Positions 28,588-37,309 of a stretch of DNA of 40,687 nucleotides are shown here, piece by piece. The DNA lies in the NCBI GenBank assembly GCA_964535715.1, contig CAZHUO010000013.1, positions 1 to 40,687 of the forward strand, given 5' to 3'. Within the stretch, counting starts at the first letter, position 1; each line of letters opens with the position of its first letter. The notes below the pieces were generated by a model. It saw only the letters and a list, made by a program, of their open reading frames with translations, was not told the DNA's origin and searched no databases. Source of the stretch: CAZCCC01 sp964535715 (GTDB lineage: Bacteria > Patescibacteriota > Patescibacteriia > Buchananbacterales > UBA6539). Position numbers and translations under genes: made by a program.

Positions 28588-31134
28588 TTAGACAAATGTC
28601 GCCGAAGCAACCCTGTCGCTTTCGGCCTTGAATTTCATCAGCCTTACTCCCTGAGTCGCCCGGCCTAAAACATTAACCGACTTCATTGTCAGCCTGATTA
28701 CCTGACCCTTGGCTGAAATTATTATTATATCTTCTTCAACCGCTTTTGAATTGACAACCGTTGCCGCAACTATATTTCCGGTTTTGGGGGTAATTTTTGC
28801 AGTTTTGATTCCGGATCCGCCCCTGCCTTGAACTTTATAGTTGTTAAGAGCGCTTCTTTTTCCGTAGCCGTTCTCCATTATCGTCAAAAGCTGACCGACC
28901 TGAGAAAGCGCCGGATCAATAACATCCATTCCGACCACCTCGTCTTTGCCTTTAAGCCTAATTCCTCTTACGCCTGATGCCGCCCGGCCCATCGGCCTTA
29001 CCTGTTTTTCCTTAAATTTTATAGCCTGGCCAAAAGAAGTGATCAATATCAAATCGTCTTTTCCGGTAGATGGTTTAACCCAATCCAGCCCGTCGTCTTT
29101 TTTAAGCCTGATGGCAATCAACCCAGATCGTCTGATATTGTCAAAATCAGAGATATTCACTTTTTTGATATTCCCCTTCTTTGTGACCATCACTAAGAAT
29201 TTATAGTCGCCAAGCTCATTCAAAGGCAATGCCGCTGAAATCTTTTCGTTTGGCGCAAGCTGCAGAAAATTAACTATTGCCTGGCCTTTGGAAGTCCTGG
29301 AGCCTTTGGGAATATCATAAGCCTTAAGCTGAAATACCCTGCCCTGGGAAGTGAAGAATAAAATATCGGAATGAGTCGTGGTGGTAAAAAACTGTTCAAC
29401 CAAATCCTCTTCCTTGGTTGTAAAGCCTGCCACTCCTTTGCCTCCGCGGCTTTGGGTTTTAAATGTTTCAGGCGGAAGCCTCTTGATGTAGCCGCTTTTT
29501 GTTATGGTGACGATTGTATCTTCATCAGGTATTAAATCTTCAGTGGCAAAACTCTTTGCGCCATGAGCGACAATTTGGGTTCTTCTTTCGCTTTTATATC
29601 TCTCTTTGATTTCAAGCAGATCGTTTTTAATAATATTCAAAATTTTCTTCGGCGATTTAAGAATTGATTCCAGATCCTTTATTAATGCCAATTTTTCTTT
29701 CAGCTCCTGCTCGATTTTCAATCTTTCAAGGTTTGCCAGCTGCTGCAGCCGCATCTCCAAAATAGCAACCGCCTGTCTTTCGGAAAGCTTGAATTTTTTT
29801 ATCAAATTTATTTTTGCAATATCTTTGTCTTTTGACTGCTTGATGATTTTAATTATGGCATCAATTTTTGCAAGCGCCATTTTCAACCCTTCTAAAATAT
29901 GGGCTCGATCTTTGGCTTTAGCCATTTCATATTCTGTTCTCTTTTTGATTACAATCTGCCGATGTTTAATATATTCTTCCAGAATCATTTTTAAGGTCAA
30001 AACCCTGGGCTGTATGCCATCAATTAAAGCCAGCATATTTGAATGAAAAGTCGTTTGCAAATCAGTCAGCTTAAAAAGGCTGTTTAAAATTTTCTTCGGA
30101 TAAGCGTCCTTTTTAAGCTCAATTACAACCCTTACTCCTTCTTTGGAAGATTCATCGCGCAAATCCTTTATACCGTCCAGTTTTTTATCTTTGACCAATT
30201 CGGCAATTCTTTCTAAAGTCTGGGCTTTATTTATCTGATAAGGTACTTCCGATACAATTATTTTAAAAGTGCCGTTTTTTGATTCGACTATTTCGGTTTT
30301 GGCCCGCAGAACAACCCCGCCTTTTCCGGTTGCATACATCTGCTTGATTTCACTGACATCAAAAATTATACCGCCGGTCGGAAAATCCGGTCCCTTGACG
30401 AATTTCATCAAATCATCAACCGTGGCATCGGGATTTTCAATTAAATGAATCGTACCGCCGATTATTTCATCAAGATTATGCGGGGCAATGTTTGTTGCCA
30501 TGCCAACAGCAATTCCCATCGTGCCGTTTATCAAAAGGTTTGGCAATTTTGCCGGCAGTATAACCGGCTCTTTCTGAGTTCCATCATAATTAGGATTAAA
30601 CTCAACAGTGTCTTTGTCAATATCTGTCAACATTTCCTCAGAGATATTCGCCAGCTTCGCTTCGGTATATCTCATTGCCGCCGCACCGTCGCCATCCATT
30701 GAACCAAAGTTTCCTTGTCCCTTAATCAACGGATATCTTAATGAAAAATCCTGAGCCATTCTGACCATGGAATCATATACCGCACTGTCCCCGTGGGGAT
30801 GATATTTACCAAGCACTTCTCCGACAACTGTGGCCGATTTCCTGAATTTTGCCTGAGGCTTGAGGCCCAAATTCCACATTGCATAAAGAATTCGGCGATG
30901 GACCGGCTTAAGGCCGTCTCTGACATCAGGCAATGCGCGCGAAATTATCACCGACATGGCATAATCCAAATATGATTCCTGCATTTCTTCAATAATCGGA
31001 CGAATTATCAGCTTGCCAACTCCGCCTTTTTCGATTTTTTCCGTTTCTAAAACTTCCTGTCTTTTAGGGTCATTTATCGCTGGTGATTTTTTGTCCGGCT
31101 TTATTTTTCCTTTTGATTTCTCTTTATTTGGCAT
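28588..31134 (-). CDS. gyrA: DNA gyrase subunit A
   Basis: 848 residues. The breakage-reunion domain holds the catalytic tyrosine Y156 (AAMRYTEAKL). The quinolone-determining segment KYHPHGDSAVYD keeps S117 and D121 (equivalent to S83 and D87 of E. coli), so no classic resistance change is seen. The C-terminal six-bladed DNA-wrapping domain contains the GyrA box as QSRGGKG (usual QRRGGKG), which supports gyrase rather than topoisomerase IV. The N-terminal 35 residues are an extra Lys/Glu-rich extension. gyrB is not in the window. It is followed by rpmF, nusB, rnc and pilT. Confidence 0.97.
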   Translation of the reverse strand: MPNKEKSKGKIKPDKKSPAINDPKRQEVLETEKIEKGGVGKLIIRPIIEEMQESYLDYAMSVIISRALPDVRDGLKPVHRRILYAMWNLGLKPQAKFRKSATVVGEVLGKYHPHGDSAVYDSMVRMAQDFSLRYPLIKGQGNFGSMDGDGAAAMRYTEAKLANISEEMLTDIDKDTVEFNPNYDGTQKEPVILPAKLPNLLINGTMGIAVGMATNIAPHNLDEIIGGTIHLIENPDATVDDLMKFVKGPDFPTGGIIFDVSEIKQMYATGKGGVVLRAKTEIVESKNGTFKIIVSEVPYQINKAQTLERIAELVKDKKLDGIKDLRDESSKEGVRVVIELKKDAYPKKILNSLFKLTDLQTTFHSNMLALIDGIQPRVLTLKMILEEYIKHRQIVIKKRTEYEMAKAKDRAHILEGLKMALAKIDAIIKIIKQSKDKDIAKINLIKKFKLSERQAVAILEMRLQQLANLERLKIEQELKEKLALIKDLESILKSPKKILNIIKNDLLEIKERYKSERRTQIVAHGAKSFATEDLIPDEDTIVTITKSGYIKRLPPETFKTQSRGGKGVAGFTTKEEDLVEQFFTTTTHSDILFFTSQGRVFQLKAYDIPKGSRTSKGQAIVNFLQLAPNEKISAALPLNELGDYKFLVMVTKKGNIKKVNISDFDNIRRSGLIAIRLKKDDGLDWVKPSTGKDDLILITSFGQAIKFKEKQVRPMGRAASGVRGIRLKGKDEVVGMDVIDPALSQVGQLLTIMENGYGKRSALNNYKVQGRGGSGIKTAKITPKTGNIVAATVVNSKAVEEDIIIISAKGQVIRLTMKSVNVLGRATQGVRLMKFKAESDRVASATFV

Positions 31135-31136
31135 AT

Positions 31137-31781
31137 TTATTCAAAAATTTTAAATGTTTCAGTAATGAAACTAGTGGTTGTATTATTTTTAAAATCAACT
31201 AATACTAAATAATAATCATCTTTTTGCAAATATTTTTTTATTTCACTATTATTCTGCAAATCCTCAGAAAGATCATATTTTTTTATTTCGATATATTTAT
31301 TGCGCTCTTGATCAGATAAACTTATTATTGACAAATCAATGTCAGTTCTTAAAAATAAATCGTCAGGATATTTTATTTCAAATTTGTAATCTTCATCTTT
31401 GTATGACTGCCACCCCTGTGTTTCCATTAAAATTATTTTTTCTTTAATTTTTGCCAAATCGCTTTCTGAATAAGTTTTTTGTTCCTCTTTAATTTCTTCT
31501 TTTAAAACATCCTTTTCAGCCAAAACTTTTATTTTTTCTTTTGCATATTCCATTCCCGATTTTGTTTCCTCAAATATCGAATTTAAATTTTCCTTTATTT
31601 CCTCAAGCTCCGATTTCTTGTATTCTTCATTTTTAAATAATTTTTTTGAAGAAAAAACTAAGCCATAAATCATTAAAATCGCTACAACAAAAATGACGAA
31701 CAACAAAATCGCCTTTCTGGTTTTTTTTGGTATTTTTTCAATATTGAATTTATTTTTTTCTGATTCCGTATTTTTAATCAC
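31137..31781 (-). CDS. Membrane-anchored unknown protein
   Basis: 214 residues. After a polar N-terminus, residues 25-47 form one transmembrane segment (AILLFVIFVVAILMIYGLVF). A coiled-coil region rich in E and K follows (about 55-125: EEIKENLNSIFEETKSGMEY), then a C-terminal beta-rich domain (YKFEIKYPDDLFLR to YYLVLVDFKNNTTTSFI) of the PsbP-like kind often found in Patescibacteria. It should face outward from the membrane. The stop is three bases before the gyrA start and the gene begins a few bases after the metallo-beta-lactamase-like gene, so the three are co-transcribed. Confidence 0.7.
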   Translation of the reverse strand: MIKNTESEKNKFNIEKIPKKTRKAILLFVIFVVAILMIYGLVFSSKKLFKNEEYKKSELEEIKENLNSIFEETKSGMEYAKEKIKVLAEKDVLKEEIKEEQKTYSESDLAKIKEKIILMETQGWQSYKDEDYKFEIKYPDDLFLRTDIDLSIISLSDQERNKYIEIKKYDLSEDLQNNSEIKKYLQKDDYYLVLVDFKNNTTTSFITETFKIFE

Positions 31782-31787
31782 TTATTA

Positions 31788-32429
31788 TTAAGGCTTTAAA
31801 ATAACCACTTGCAAATCATTCTGGGGCAAATCTTTTTTGCTTATTTTATATTTATTTAATTCTTCCTTTGGACATACTCCGATTTCTTTGCAGAAATCTC
31901 CCACGCTTTCAATTTTATTTTTTAATTTAAGGCCAGGAATATTATAGCACATCGGAATTACAATCCTGGGTTCAAGCTGGCTGATAATTTCAACGGCCTG
32001 TTTTGATTTTATGGTACTGCCACCGCCGACTGGAATCATTAAAATGTCGGCACCTTCAAGCTTTTCCATCTGGCCGTTAATTATTGCGCTTTCCAGGTTT
32101 CCTAAATGAACCAGCCTGATGCCGTCAATTTCAATCTTGTAGGCGATATTCCTATTTTTTTTCTCCCCGTCTTTTGATTCCGAAACATTGATTCCATATA
32201 TAAAAGTTTTTCTAAATTCATATTCCCCCGGCCCGCCGATGATAAAAGGCTCGGAATTAGTTGTCCCTTTTATCAGCTTAGCGCTTGCCTGATCAGCGCT
32301 TAAAGTTATAATATCGGCTGAAGTTTTCGGCATTTTCAGCCCACAGGAATCGTCAAGAGGGTCAGTTATTAAAATCACATTTTCTCCCTGAATTTTGAAG
32401 CAAGATTGACCCAACCAGTTGATAAACAT
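31788..32429 (-). CDS. Metallo-beta-lactamase-fold protein lacking metal ligands
   Basis: 213 residues of the COG2220/UlaG-like type: INWLGQSCFKIQG, LITDPLDDSCG, GGPGEYEF, then VHLGNLES and DILMIPVGGG. The HxHxDH zinc motif should follow the DIITLS strand, but residues 43-50 read LSADQASA, so every ligand there is replaced. A later histidine in VHLGN survives. Hydrolysis is therefore unlikely, and a structural or ligand-binding role is more plausible. It heads the operon with the membrane-anchored protein and gyrA. Confidence 0.8.
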   Translation of the reverse strand: MFINWLGQSCFKIQGENVILITDPLDDSCGLKMPKTSADIITLSADQASAKLIKGTTNSEPFIIGGPGEYEFRKTFIYGINVSESKDGEKKNRNIAYKIEIDGIRLVHLGNLESAIINGQMEKLEGADILMIPVGGGSTIKSKQAVEIISQLEPRIVIPMCYNIPGLKLKNKIESVGDFCKEIGVCPKEELNKYKISKKDLPQNDLQVVILKP

Positions 32430-32570
32430 AAATATTATTAGTATTAATAATTAAAAAAACGACGAGCTTTTGTCTCTTTTATTTTAACAAATATCTTTTG
32501 TTTTTGCAAGAAAAATATATAAAAAAAAATAGCTTATTTTAGCCAAAATTTTATTAATTATTTTTAGCAT

Positions 32571-33281
32571 TTACCCTATATCCAATTCTACCAGTTTATC
32601 TGCGTTTATATCAATTTTTCCTGGATTATTTTTACTATTTGGGGTTTTATTTTTTCTTGATGCAGCGTTTTTATTTTCAAATTTTTCAGGCTGAAGTAAT
32701 GATTTGTCAGGATTTGGAAAATTATTCAATAAATTCGGCCTAAAATTTATGTTCAAAGGTTGTCTGGCAAATCCGTCTTGCCCACTAAAACTTCTTGTTC
32801 CTTCATTTTGAAATATTATGTTATCTTTTGAGCTAACACCTTCTTTTTTGTCGGTAATGAAATGCACCGCCCTTTGAACCGGCGCCGATGATGGCTTTTC
32901 AGGCTGAACGGTTTTATTTGTGCTTTGTTTTCCCAATGAACCTACAATATTCCTTAAATCCTGTTTGTCAGCATTGGATATTTTTCCTGCCAGCCTCAAA
33001 GCCTCTCCTTTTGCCATTATCCGCCGTTGCGCTTTGAGAGAAAGGCCCTGGCTATTGGCGGAAAGATTTTTTAATTCGTCGCCAATCAATTTTTGAAATG
33101 TCTGCAAATCCTGCTTTGATAAATTTTTGGTATATGTGCTTCTGCCTGCAATTTTACTTGAACGCAAAGCCTTTGCCAGGCCGATGGTTTTTGAGGCAGT
33201 CATGCTACCGGAAGAAAAAAGCCTGCCGGTGCCAATTTTTTTAATTGAAAATTTATCTTTAAATTGATTATTTGCCGCCAT
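32571..33281 (-). CDS. Unknown basic protein ending in DIG
   Basis: 236 residues, Ser/Lys/Asn-rich. The first half is helical (SKQDLQTFQKLIGDELKNL, LSLKAQRRIMAKGEALRLAG). The second half looks disordered and Asn/Pro-rich. The C-terminus is KLVELDIG. The neighbouring gene ends KDIDIG, a shared tail that may be a short linear motif. There is no signal peptide or membrane segment. It lies 141 nt from the metallo-beta-lactamase-like gene and 85 nt from its neighbour. Function unknown. Confidence 0.65.
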   Translation of the reverse strand: MAANNQFKDKFSIKKIGTGRLFSSGSMTASKTIGLAKALRSSKIAGRSTYTKNLSKQDLQTFQKLIGDELKNLSANSQGLSLKAQRRIMAKGEALRLAGKISNADKQDLRNIVGSLGKQSTNKTVQPEKPSSAPVQRAVHFITDKKEGVSSKDNIIFQNEGTRSFSGQDGFARQPLNINFRPNLLNNFPNPDKSLLQPEKFENKNAASRKNKTPNSKNNPGKIDINADKLVELDIG

Positions 33282-33366
33282 ATTATTTTTAGGTGTTAGG
33301 TGTTAGAAAAATAGACAAAATAGTAAAATAGTCATTTCTGCTCTCGAATTTAAGAGAACTATAAAT

Positions 33367-34008
33367 TCAGCCTATATCAATATCCTTTAAGTCCGTAAAA
33401 CCGGCCTGAAATAATCTCTTGTTTTTTTCTTCCAAACCTTTCATTTTAGCTGTTTTTGACTGCGGCACCCCAATTTTGTTTATATTTATTTTCTTTTTTA
33501 CAACGAGTTTTTCCAAAAAATCCCGCCGCTTTTCTCTCTCTTGAATCGGATTTAAAGGATCCATATTTATGTTTTCACCTTTGAAACTATCGATTTTTTT
33601 AATAAAATCCCGGCGTTTTTCTCTTTGATCCAAAGCTTTCAGCGGATCCCGATTTTTTGAAACAGATCCTAATTCTTTTTCCCTGTTGAATTCCTCTTTA
33701 ACTTCTTCAGCAATTATTTCTCTTGAATATTTTTTTATTAATTCGCTTTTTTTAATTTTATTTTCATTATATTGCTGCATGCCGGTCTTATAATAGATGG
33801 CATTCGGGCTGCCTTTCATTATTCCTTTATCGTTAAGGAATTTAATAACCTTAAGCGCATCATTTTTTCTTACTGAATCCTGATAAAGATATTTTGACAT
33901 CTTACCGCTTTTTAGAACTCTTATAATTTCATGAGACAAAAAGCTTTTATTGCCCGATATCATTCTTTCAAAATTCTTTTGAGAAATGCTTTTTGGAGTA
34001 TAGGCCAT
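33367..34008 (-). CDS. Unknown charged protein with internal repeat
   Basis: The start is placed at the ATG at 34008 (MAYTPKSISQKNF), because the promoter lies at 34031-34059 and longer readings would begin upstream of transcription. It has about 213 residues. The N-terminal part is a helical, possibly winged-helix-like region (SHEIIRVLKSGKMSKYLYQ, ALKVIKFLNDKGIMKG). Two near-identical segments follow: DPLKALDQREKRRDFIKKI and DPLNPIQEREKRRDFLEKL. The C-terminus is KDIDIG. Function unknown. Confidence 0.7.
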   Translation of the reverse strand: MAYTPKSISQKNFERMISGNKSFLSHEIIRVLKSGKMSKYLYQDSVRKNDALKVIKFLNDKGIMKGSPNAIYYKTGMQQYNENKIKKSELIKKYSREIIAEEVKEEFNREKELGSVSKNRDPLKALDQREKRRDFIKKIDSFKGENINMDPLNPIQEREKRRDFLEKLVVKKKININKIGVPQSKTAKMKGLEEKNKRLFQAGFTDLKDIDIG

Positions 34009-34030
34009 ATATTTATAATTTACCATACTA

Positions 34031-34059
34031 ATTATATTCCATAAAACTGCTATTGACAA
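34031..34059 (-). promoter_or_regulatory. Promoter of the 33367-34008 gene
   Basis: On the minus strand: TTGTCA (34059-34054), 17 bases and TATAAT (34036-34031), giving a short leader of about 16 bases to the chosen start. Its -35 box coincides with that of the divergent rpsA promoter. Confidence 0.75.
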
Positions 34060-34081
34060 ATGCCAAATAATGGTATATTAT
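34053..34081 (+). promoter_or_regulatory. Promoter of rpsA
   Basis: TTGACA (34053-34058), 17 bases and TATTAT (34076-34081). The leader to 34165 contains two hairpins (CTGCT/AGCAG and ACTTTCC/GGAAGGT), possibly an autoregulatory site for S1. Confidence 0.7.
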
Positions 34082-34164
34082 TTTTTAGTTGCTAGTTTAG
34101 AATATATTAACTCTGCTTTAAGCAACAGCAGGGACTTTCCAAAATGGAAGGTTAAATAAAATTT

Positions 34165-35361
34165 ATGACAGAAGCTGATACAAAAATCGAAGAAAAAGAC
34201 GCAAAAACAAGCGACAAAAGCTCTCAGTTCAAAAAAATATTGTCTGAGGGTGATTTTATTAAAATCCCAAAAGTGGGCGAAATAATCAAGGGAAAAATAA
34301 TTGATATTTCCCGTTCGGAAATTCGTATGGATATTGAAGGCCTGACGACCGGAATTGTCAGAGGCCGTGAATTTTTTGAAGGTTCAAGCGAATATGCCGA
34401 CCTGAAAGTAGGCGATGAAGCCGAAGCAACGGTTATTGAACTTGAAAATGAAAACGGTGAAATGGAGCTTTCTTTTCGCTTTGCCGGCCACCAAAAAGCC
34501 TGGGATGACTTGGCTGAGCTAAAGAGCAGCGGCAAGCTGATAAAAGCCTTAATTACCGATGCCAATAAGGGCGGACTAATGATAAAAGTCGGAAATGTTC
34601 CGGGATTTTTACCAGTTTCGCAGCTTATGCCCGAACATTATCCTCGAGTTCCCGGCGGAGATAAAAGCCGAATATTAGAAAGGCTTAAAAGTTATGTCGG
34701 CAAAAATTTCGAAGTAAAAGTAATTGATATAAATGAACCGGAAGAAAAATTAATTGTATCTGAAAAAGCGGCTTGGGAAGAAAAGCAGCAGGATGTTATT
34801 TCAAGTTATAAAGTCGGCGATATTGTCGAAGGAAAAGTGACTGCCGTCACTGATTTCGGAGTTTTCGTTGAATTCGGCACAGACAAGCTTGAAGGCTTGG
34901 TTCATATTTCCGAACTGGCTTGGCAGCGAATTGATGATCCGTCCGATTTCGTAAAAGTTGGAAATAAAATAAAAGCTGAGATTATTAATGTTGAAGGATC
35001 AAAAATATTTCTTTCCATAAAAAAATTAAAAGATGACCCATGGAAGAATGTGGCTGAAATGTATAAAATCGGAGATAAGGTAAAGGGAAAGGTTTTAAAA
35101 ATTAATCCGTTCGGACTTTTTGTCGAACTTGACAAAGACATCCACGGATTAGCCCATGTCTCGGAACTTTCTGATAGCCCAATCAATGATCCGTCTGAAG
35201 TTGCAAAAATCGGAGATGAAATTGAATTTAAGATTCTTTCCATTGAACCAAATAATCACCGACTGGGATTAAGCCTTAGAGCCTTAAAACAAAAAGAAAA
35301 ACCAATTTCAGAACCCGACACCGTCCAAACTGTTGAAAAAAAAGTGCAGGATGAAAATTAA
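34165..35361 (+). CDS. rpsA: 30S ribosomal protein S1 (four S1 domains)
   Basis: 398 residues with four S1 RNA-binding domains at about 30-105, 118-190, 206-275 and 292-362. The third and fourth are the best conserved (GDIVEGKVTAVTDFGVFVEF, LEGLVHISELAW and GDKVKGKVLKINPFGLFVEL, IHGLAHVSEL). Many bacteria have six, and four is common in small genomes. It helps load structured or leaderless mRNAs on the 30S subunit. That is of interest here because many starts lack a Shine-Dalgarno. A terminator follows. Confidence 0.95.
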   Translation: MTEADTKIEEKDAKTSDKSSQFKKILSEGDFIKIPKVGEIIKGKIIDISRSEIRMDIEGLTTGIVRGREFFEGSSEYADLKVGDEAEATVIELENENGEMELSFRFAGHQKAWDDLAELKSSGKLIKALITDANKGGLMIKVGNVPGFLPVSQLMPEHYPRVPGGDKSRILERLKSYVGKNFEVKVIDINEPEEKLIVSEKAAWEEKQQDVISSYKVGDIVEGKVTAVTDFGVFVEFGTDKLEGLVHISELAWQRIDDPSDFVKVGNKIKAEIINVEGSKIFLSIKKLKDDPWKNVAEMYKIGDKVKGKVLKINPFGLFVELDKDIHGLAHVSELSDSPINDPSEVAKIGDEIEFKILSIEPNNHRLGLSLRALKQKEKPISEPDTVQTVEKKVQDEN

Positions 35362-35387
35362 TAATAATTAAGTTGCCAAAATATTCA

Positions 35388-35422
35388 AAAACGGGTATAC
35401 TATATATTAGATTACCCGTTTT
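35388..35422 (+). terminator. Terminator after rpsA
   Basis: AAAACGGGTA pairs with TACCCGTTTT (10 bp) around an AT-rich loop. The T-run is short, so some read-through into ftsH, 25 bases on, is likely. The loop contains TATACTATATATTAG, which may double as a -10 region for ftsH. Confidence 0.6.
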
Positions 35423-35446
35423 AGAATAGTAAATAAGCAAAAAACA

Positions 35447-37297
35447 ATGATGAAAAATTTAACAAAGAATCTCTTAATAACTTTTTTTATTTTTTTAATT
35501 ATTGCAAGCCTTTTTAGCATATATCTCAATCCCTTAGGACCAGCTGAAAGGTTTGACATTACCACCCTGGTGGAAAAAATAAACCAGGAGGAAATTAAGT
35601 CAATTTTAATTGAAGACAACCTTCTGACCTTGACTTTAAATGACGGCAAAAGCGCCCAAGTTCAAAAAGAACCCTCCGAATCATTGGGCGATCTTTTAAA
35701 TAATTACAAAGTCGACTCTGAAAAGTTAAAAAAAGTAAAAATAGAAGTTAAACCGGCTTCCGGCTTTGAAGACTGGGTTCCTTTGCTTTCGATAGTTCTG
35801 CCGGTTTTAATTATCGGCGGTTTTATTTATTTTATGATGCGACAAGTCCAGGGAGCCAATTCAAAAGCAATGATGTTTGGCCAAAGCCGAGCAAGAGAAG
35901 TCGGCCCAAATGACAAAAATAACAAAGTGACTTTCCGCGATGTTGCCGGCGCCAAAGAGGCAAAAGAAGAACTGGTTGAAATAATCGATTTCTTAAAAAA
36001 TTCAAAAAAATTCCTTAACTTGGGCGCCCGCGTGCCAAAAGGCGTTTTACTTGTCGGTCCGCCGGGAACCGGAAAAACTTTAATTGCCAGAGCCGTTGCC
36101 GGTGAAGCAAATGTTCCGTTTTTTAATATTTCAGGTTCTGAATTCGTCGAAATGTTTGTTGGTGTCGGAGCCTCAAGAGTCAGAGATTTATTTAAAAAAG
36201 CCAAAAAAAATGCTCCCTGTATTGTTTTTATCGACGAGCTTGATGCGGTCGGCAGACAACGGGGTGCAGGCCTTGGCGGATCAAATGATGAGCGCGAGCA
36301 GACTTTAAACCAAATATTAGTCGAAATGGACGGCTTTGATATTAACACAAATATTATAGTAATTGCTGCCACTAATCGGCCAGATATTTTAGATCAGGCA
36401 TTACTTCGACCGGGACGTTTTGACCGCCGAGTAATTTTAGACATGCCTAATATCGATGACCGCCATGAAATCTTAAATGTCCATGCCAGAAAAAAACCAT
36501 TTACCAAAGATGTTAATTTAAGAAAAATTGCCGAAAGAACGCCGGGATTTACCGGAGCTGACTTAAACAATCTGCTAAATGAAGCTGCAATTCTGGCGGC
36601 CAGGCAGGATAAAAAGAAGATAGATATGAAAGATGTTTTAGAAAGCATTGAAAAAGTAATACTTGGCCCCGAAAGGAAAAGTCATGTTCTATCAAATGAA
36701 GAGAAAAAAATTACCGCTTACCATGAAGCAGGGCACGCTTTGGTCGCCCGCATGCTGCCAAATACCGATCCGGTTCAAAAAGTTTCAATCGTATCTCGAG
36801 GAAGAGCGGCCGGCTATACTTTAAAAATGCCTACAAAAGACAAAAATTTCCAAACTAAAACGGAATTTACCGAAGAAATTGCCGTATTGCTTGCAGGATT
36901 TGTTACCGAAAAAGAAATCTTTAACGAGGTTTCAACCGGAGCGTCAAATGATTTAAAGGAGGCTACTAGACTTGCCCGAAAACTTATCACCGAATATGGA
37001 ATGAGCGATATACTTGGCCCAAGAACATTTGGTAAAAAAGAGGAGCTGATATTTTTAGGCCGGGAAATCACCGAACAGCGCGACTACAGCGAAAAAATTG
37101 CCGAAACAATCGACAAGGAAATAAGCAGATTTATTAGTGAAGCAGTTAAAAAAGCCGAAGAAATAATAAAAACAAATAGGAATAAGATGGAAAAAATCGT
37201 TGCCATACTTTTGGAAAAAGAAACAATTGAATACAACGAATTTGAATCTATTTTTACCGGTGATAAAATTACCAAAGAAACAAAAAATAATAATTAA
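35447..37297 (+). CDS. ftsH: ATP-dependent zinc metalloprotease FtsH
   Basis: 616 residues. Two transmembrane segments (about 8-27 and 110-131) flank a small external domain. The AAA domain has Walker A GPPGTGKT (204-211), Walker B in CIVFIDELDAVG, and the SRH with RPGRFDR. The protease domain has HEAGH (426-430) and the third zinc ligand D502 in TGASNDLKEAT. It degrades misfolded and regulatory membrane proteins. Full length for the family. It lies 12 nt before a membrane protein gene. Confidence 0.98.
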   Translation: MMKNLTKNLLITFFIFLIIASLFSIYLNPLGPAERFDITTLVEKINQEEIKSILIEDNLLTLTLNDGKSAQVQKEPSESLGDLLNNYKVDSEKLKKVKIEVKPASGFEDWVPLLSIVLPVLIIGGFIYFMMRQVQGANSKAMMFGQSRAREVGPNDKNNKVTFRDVAGAKEAKEELVEIIDFLKNSKKFLNLGARVPKGVLLVGPPGTGKTLIARAVAGEANVPFFNISGSEFVEMFVGVGASRVRDLFKKAKKNAPCIVFIDELDAVGRQRGAGLGGSNDEREQTLNQILVEMDGFDINTNIIVIAATNRPDILDQALLRPGRFDRRVILDMPNIDDRHEILNVHARKKPFTKDVNLRKIAERTPGFTGADLNNLLNEAAILAARQDKKKIDMKDVLESIEKVILGPERKSHVLSNEEKKITAYHEAGHALVARMLPNTDPVQKVSIVSRGRAAGYTLKMPTKDKNFQTKTEFTEEIAVLLAGFVTEKEIFNEVSTGASNDLKEATRLARKLITEYGMSDILGPRTFGKKEELIFLGREITEQRDYSEKIAETIDKEISRFISEAVKKAEEIIKTNRNKMEKIVAILLEKETIEYNEFESIFTGDKITKETKNNN

Positions 37298-37309
37298 TTT
37301 TTAAAAAAT

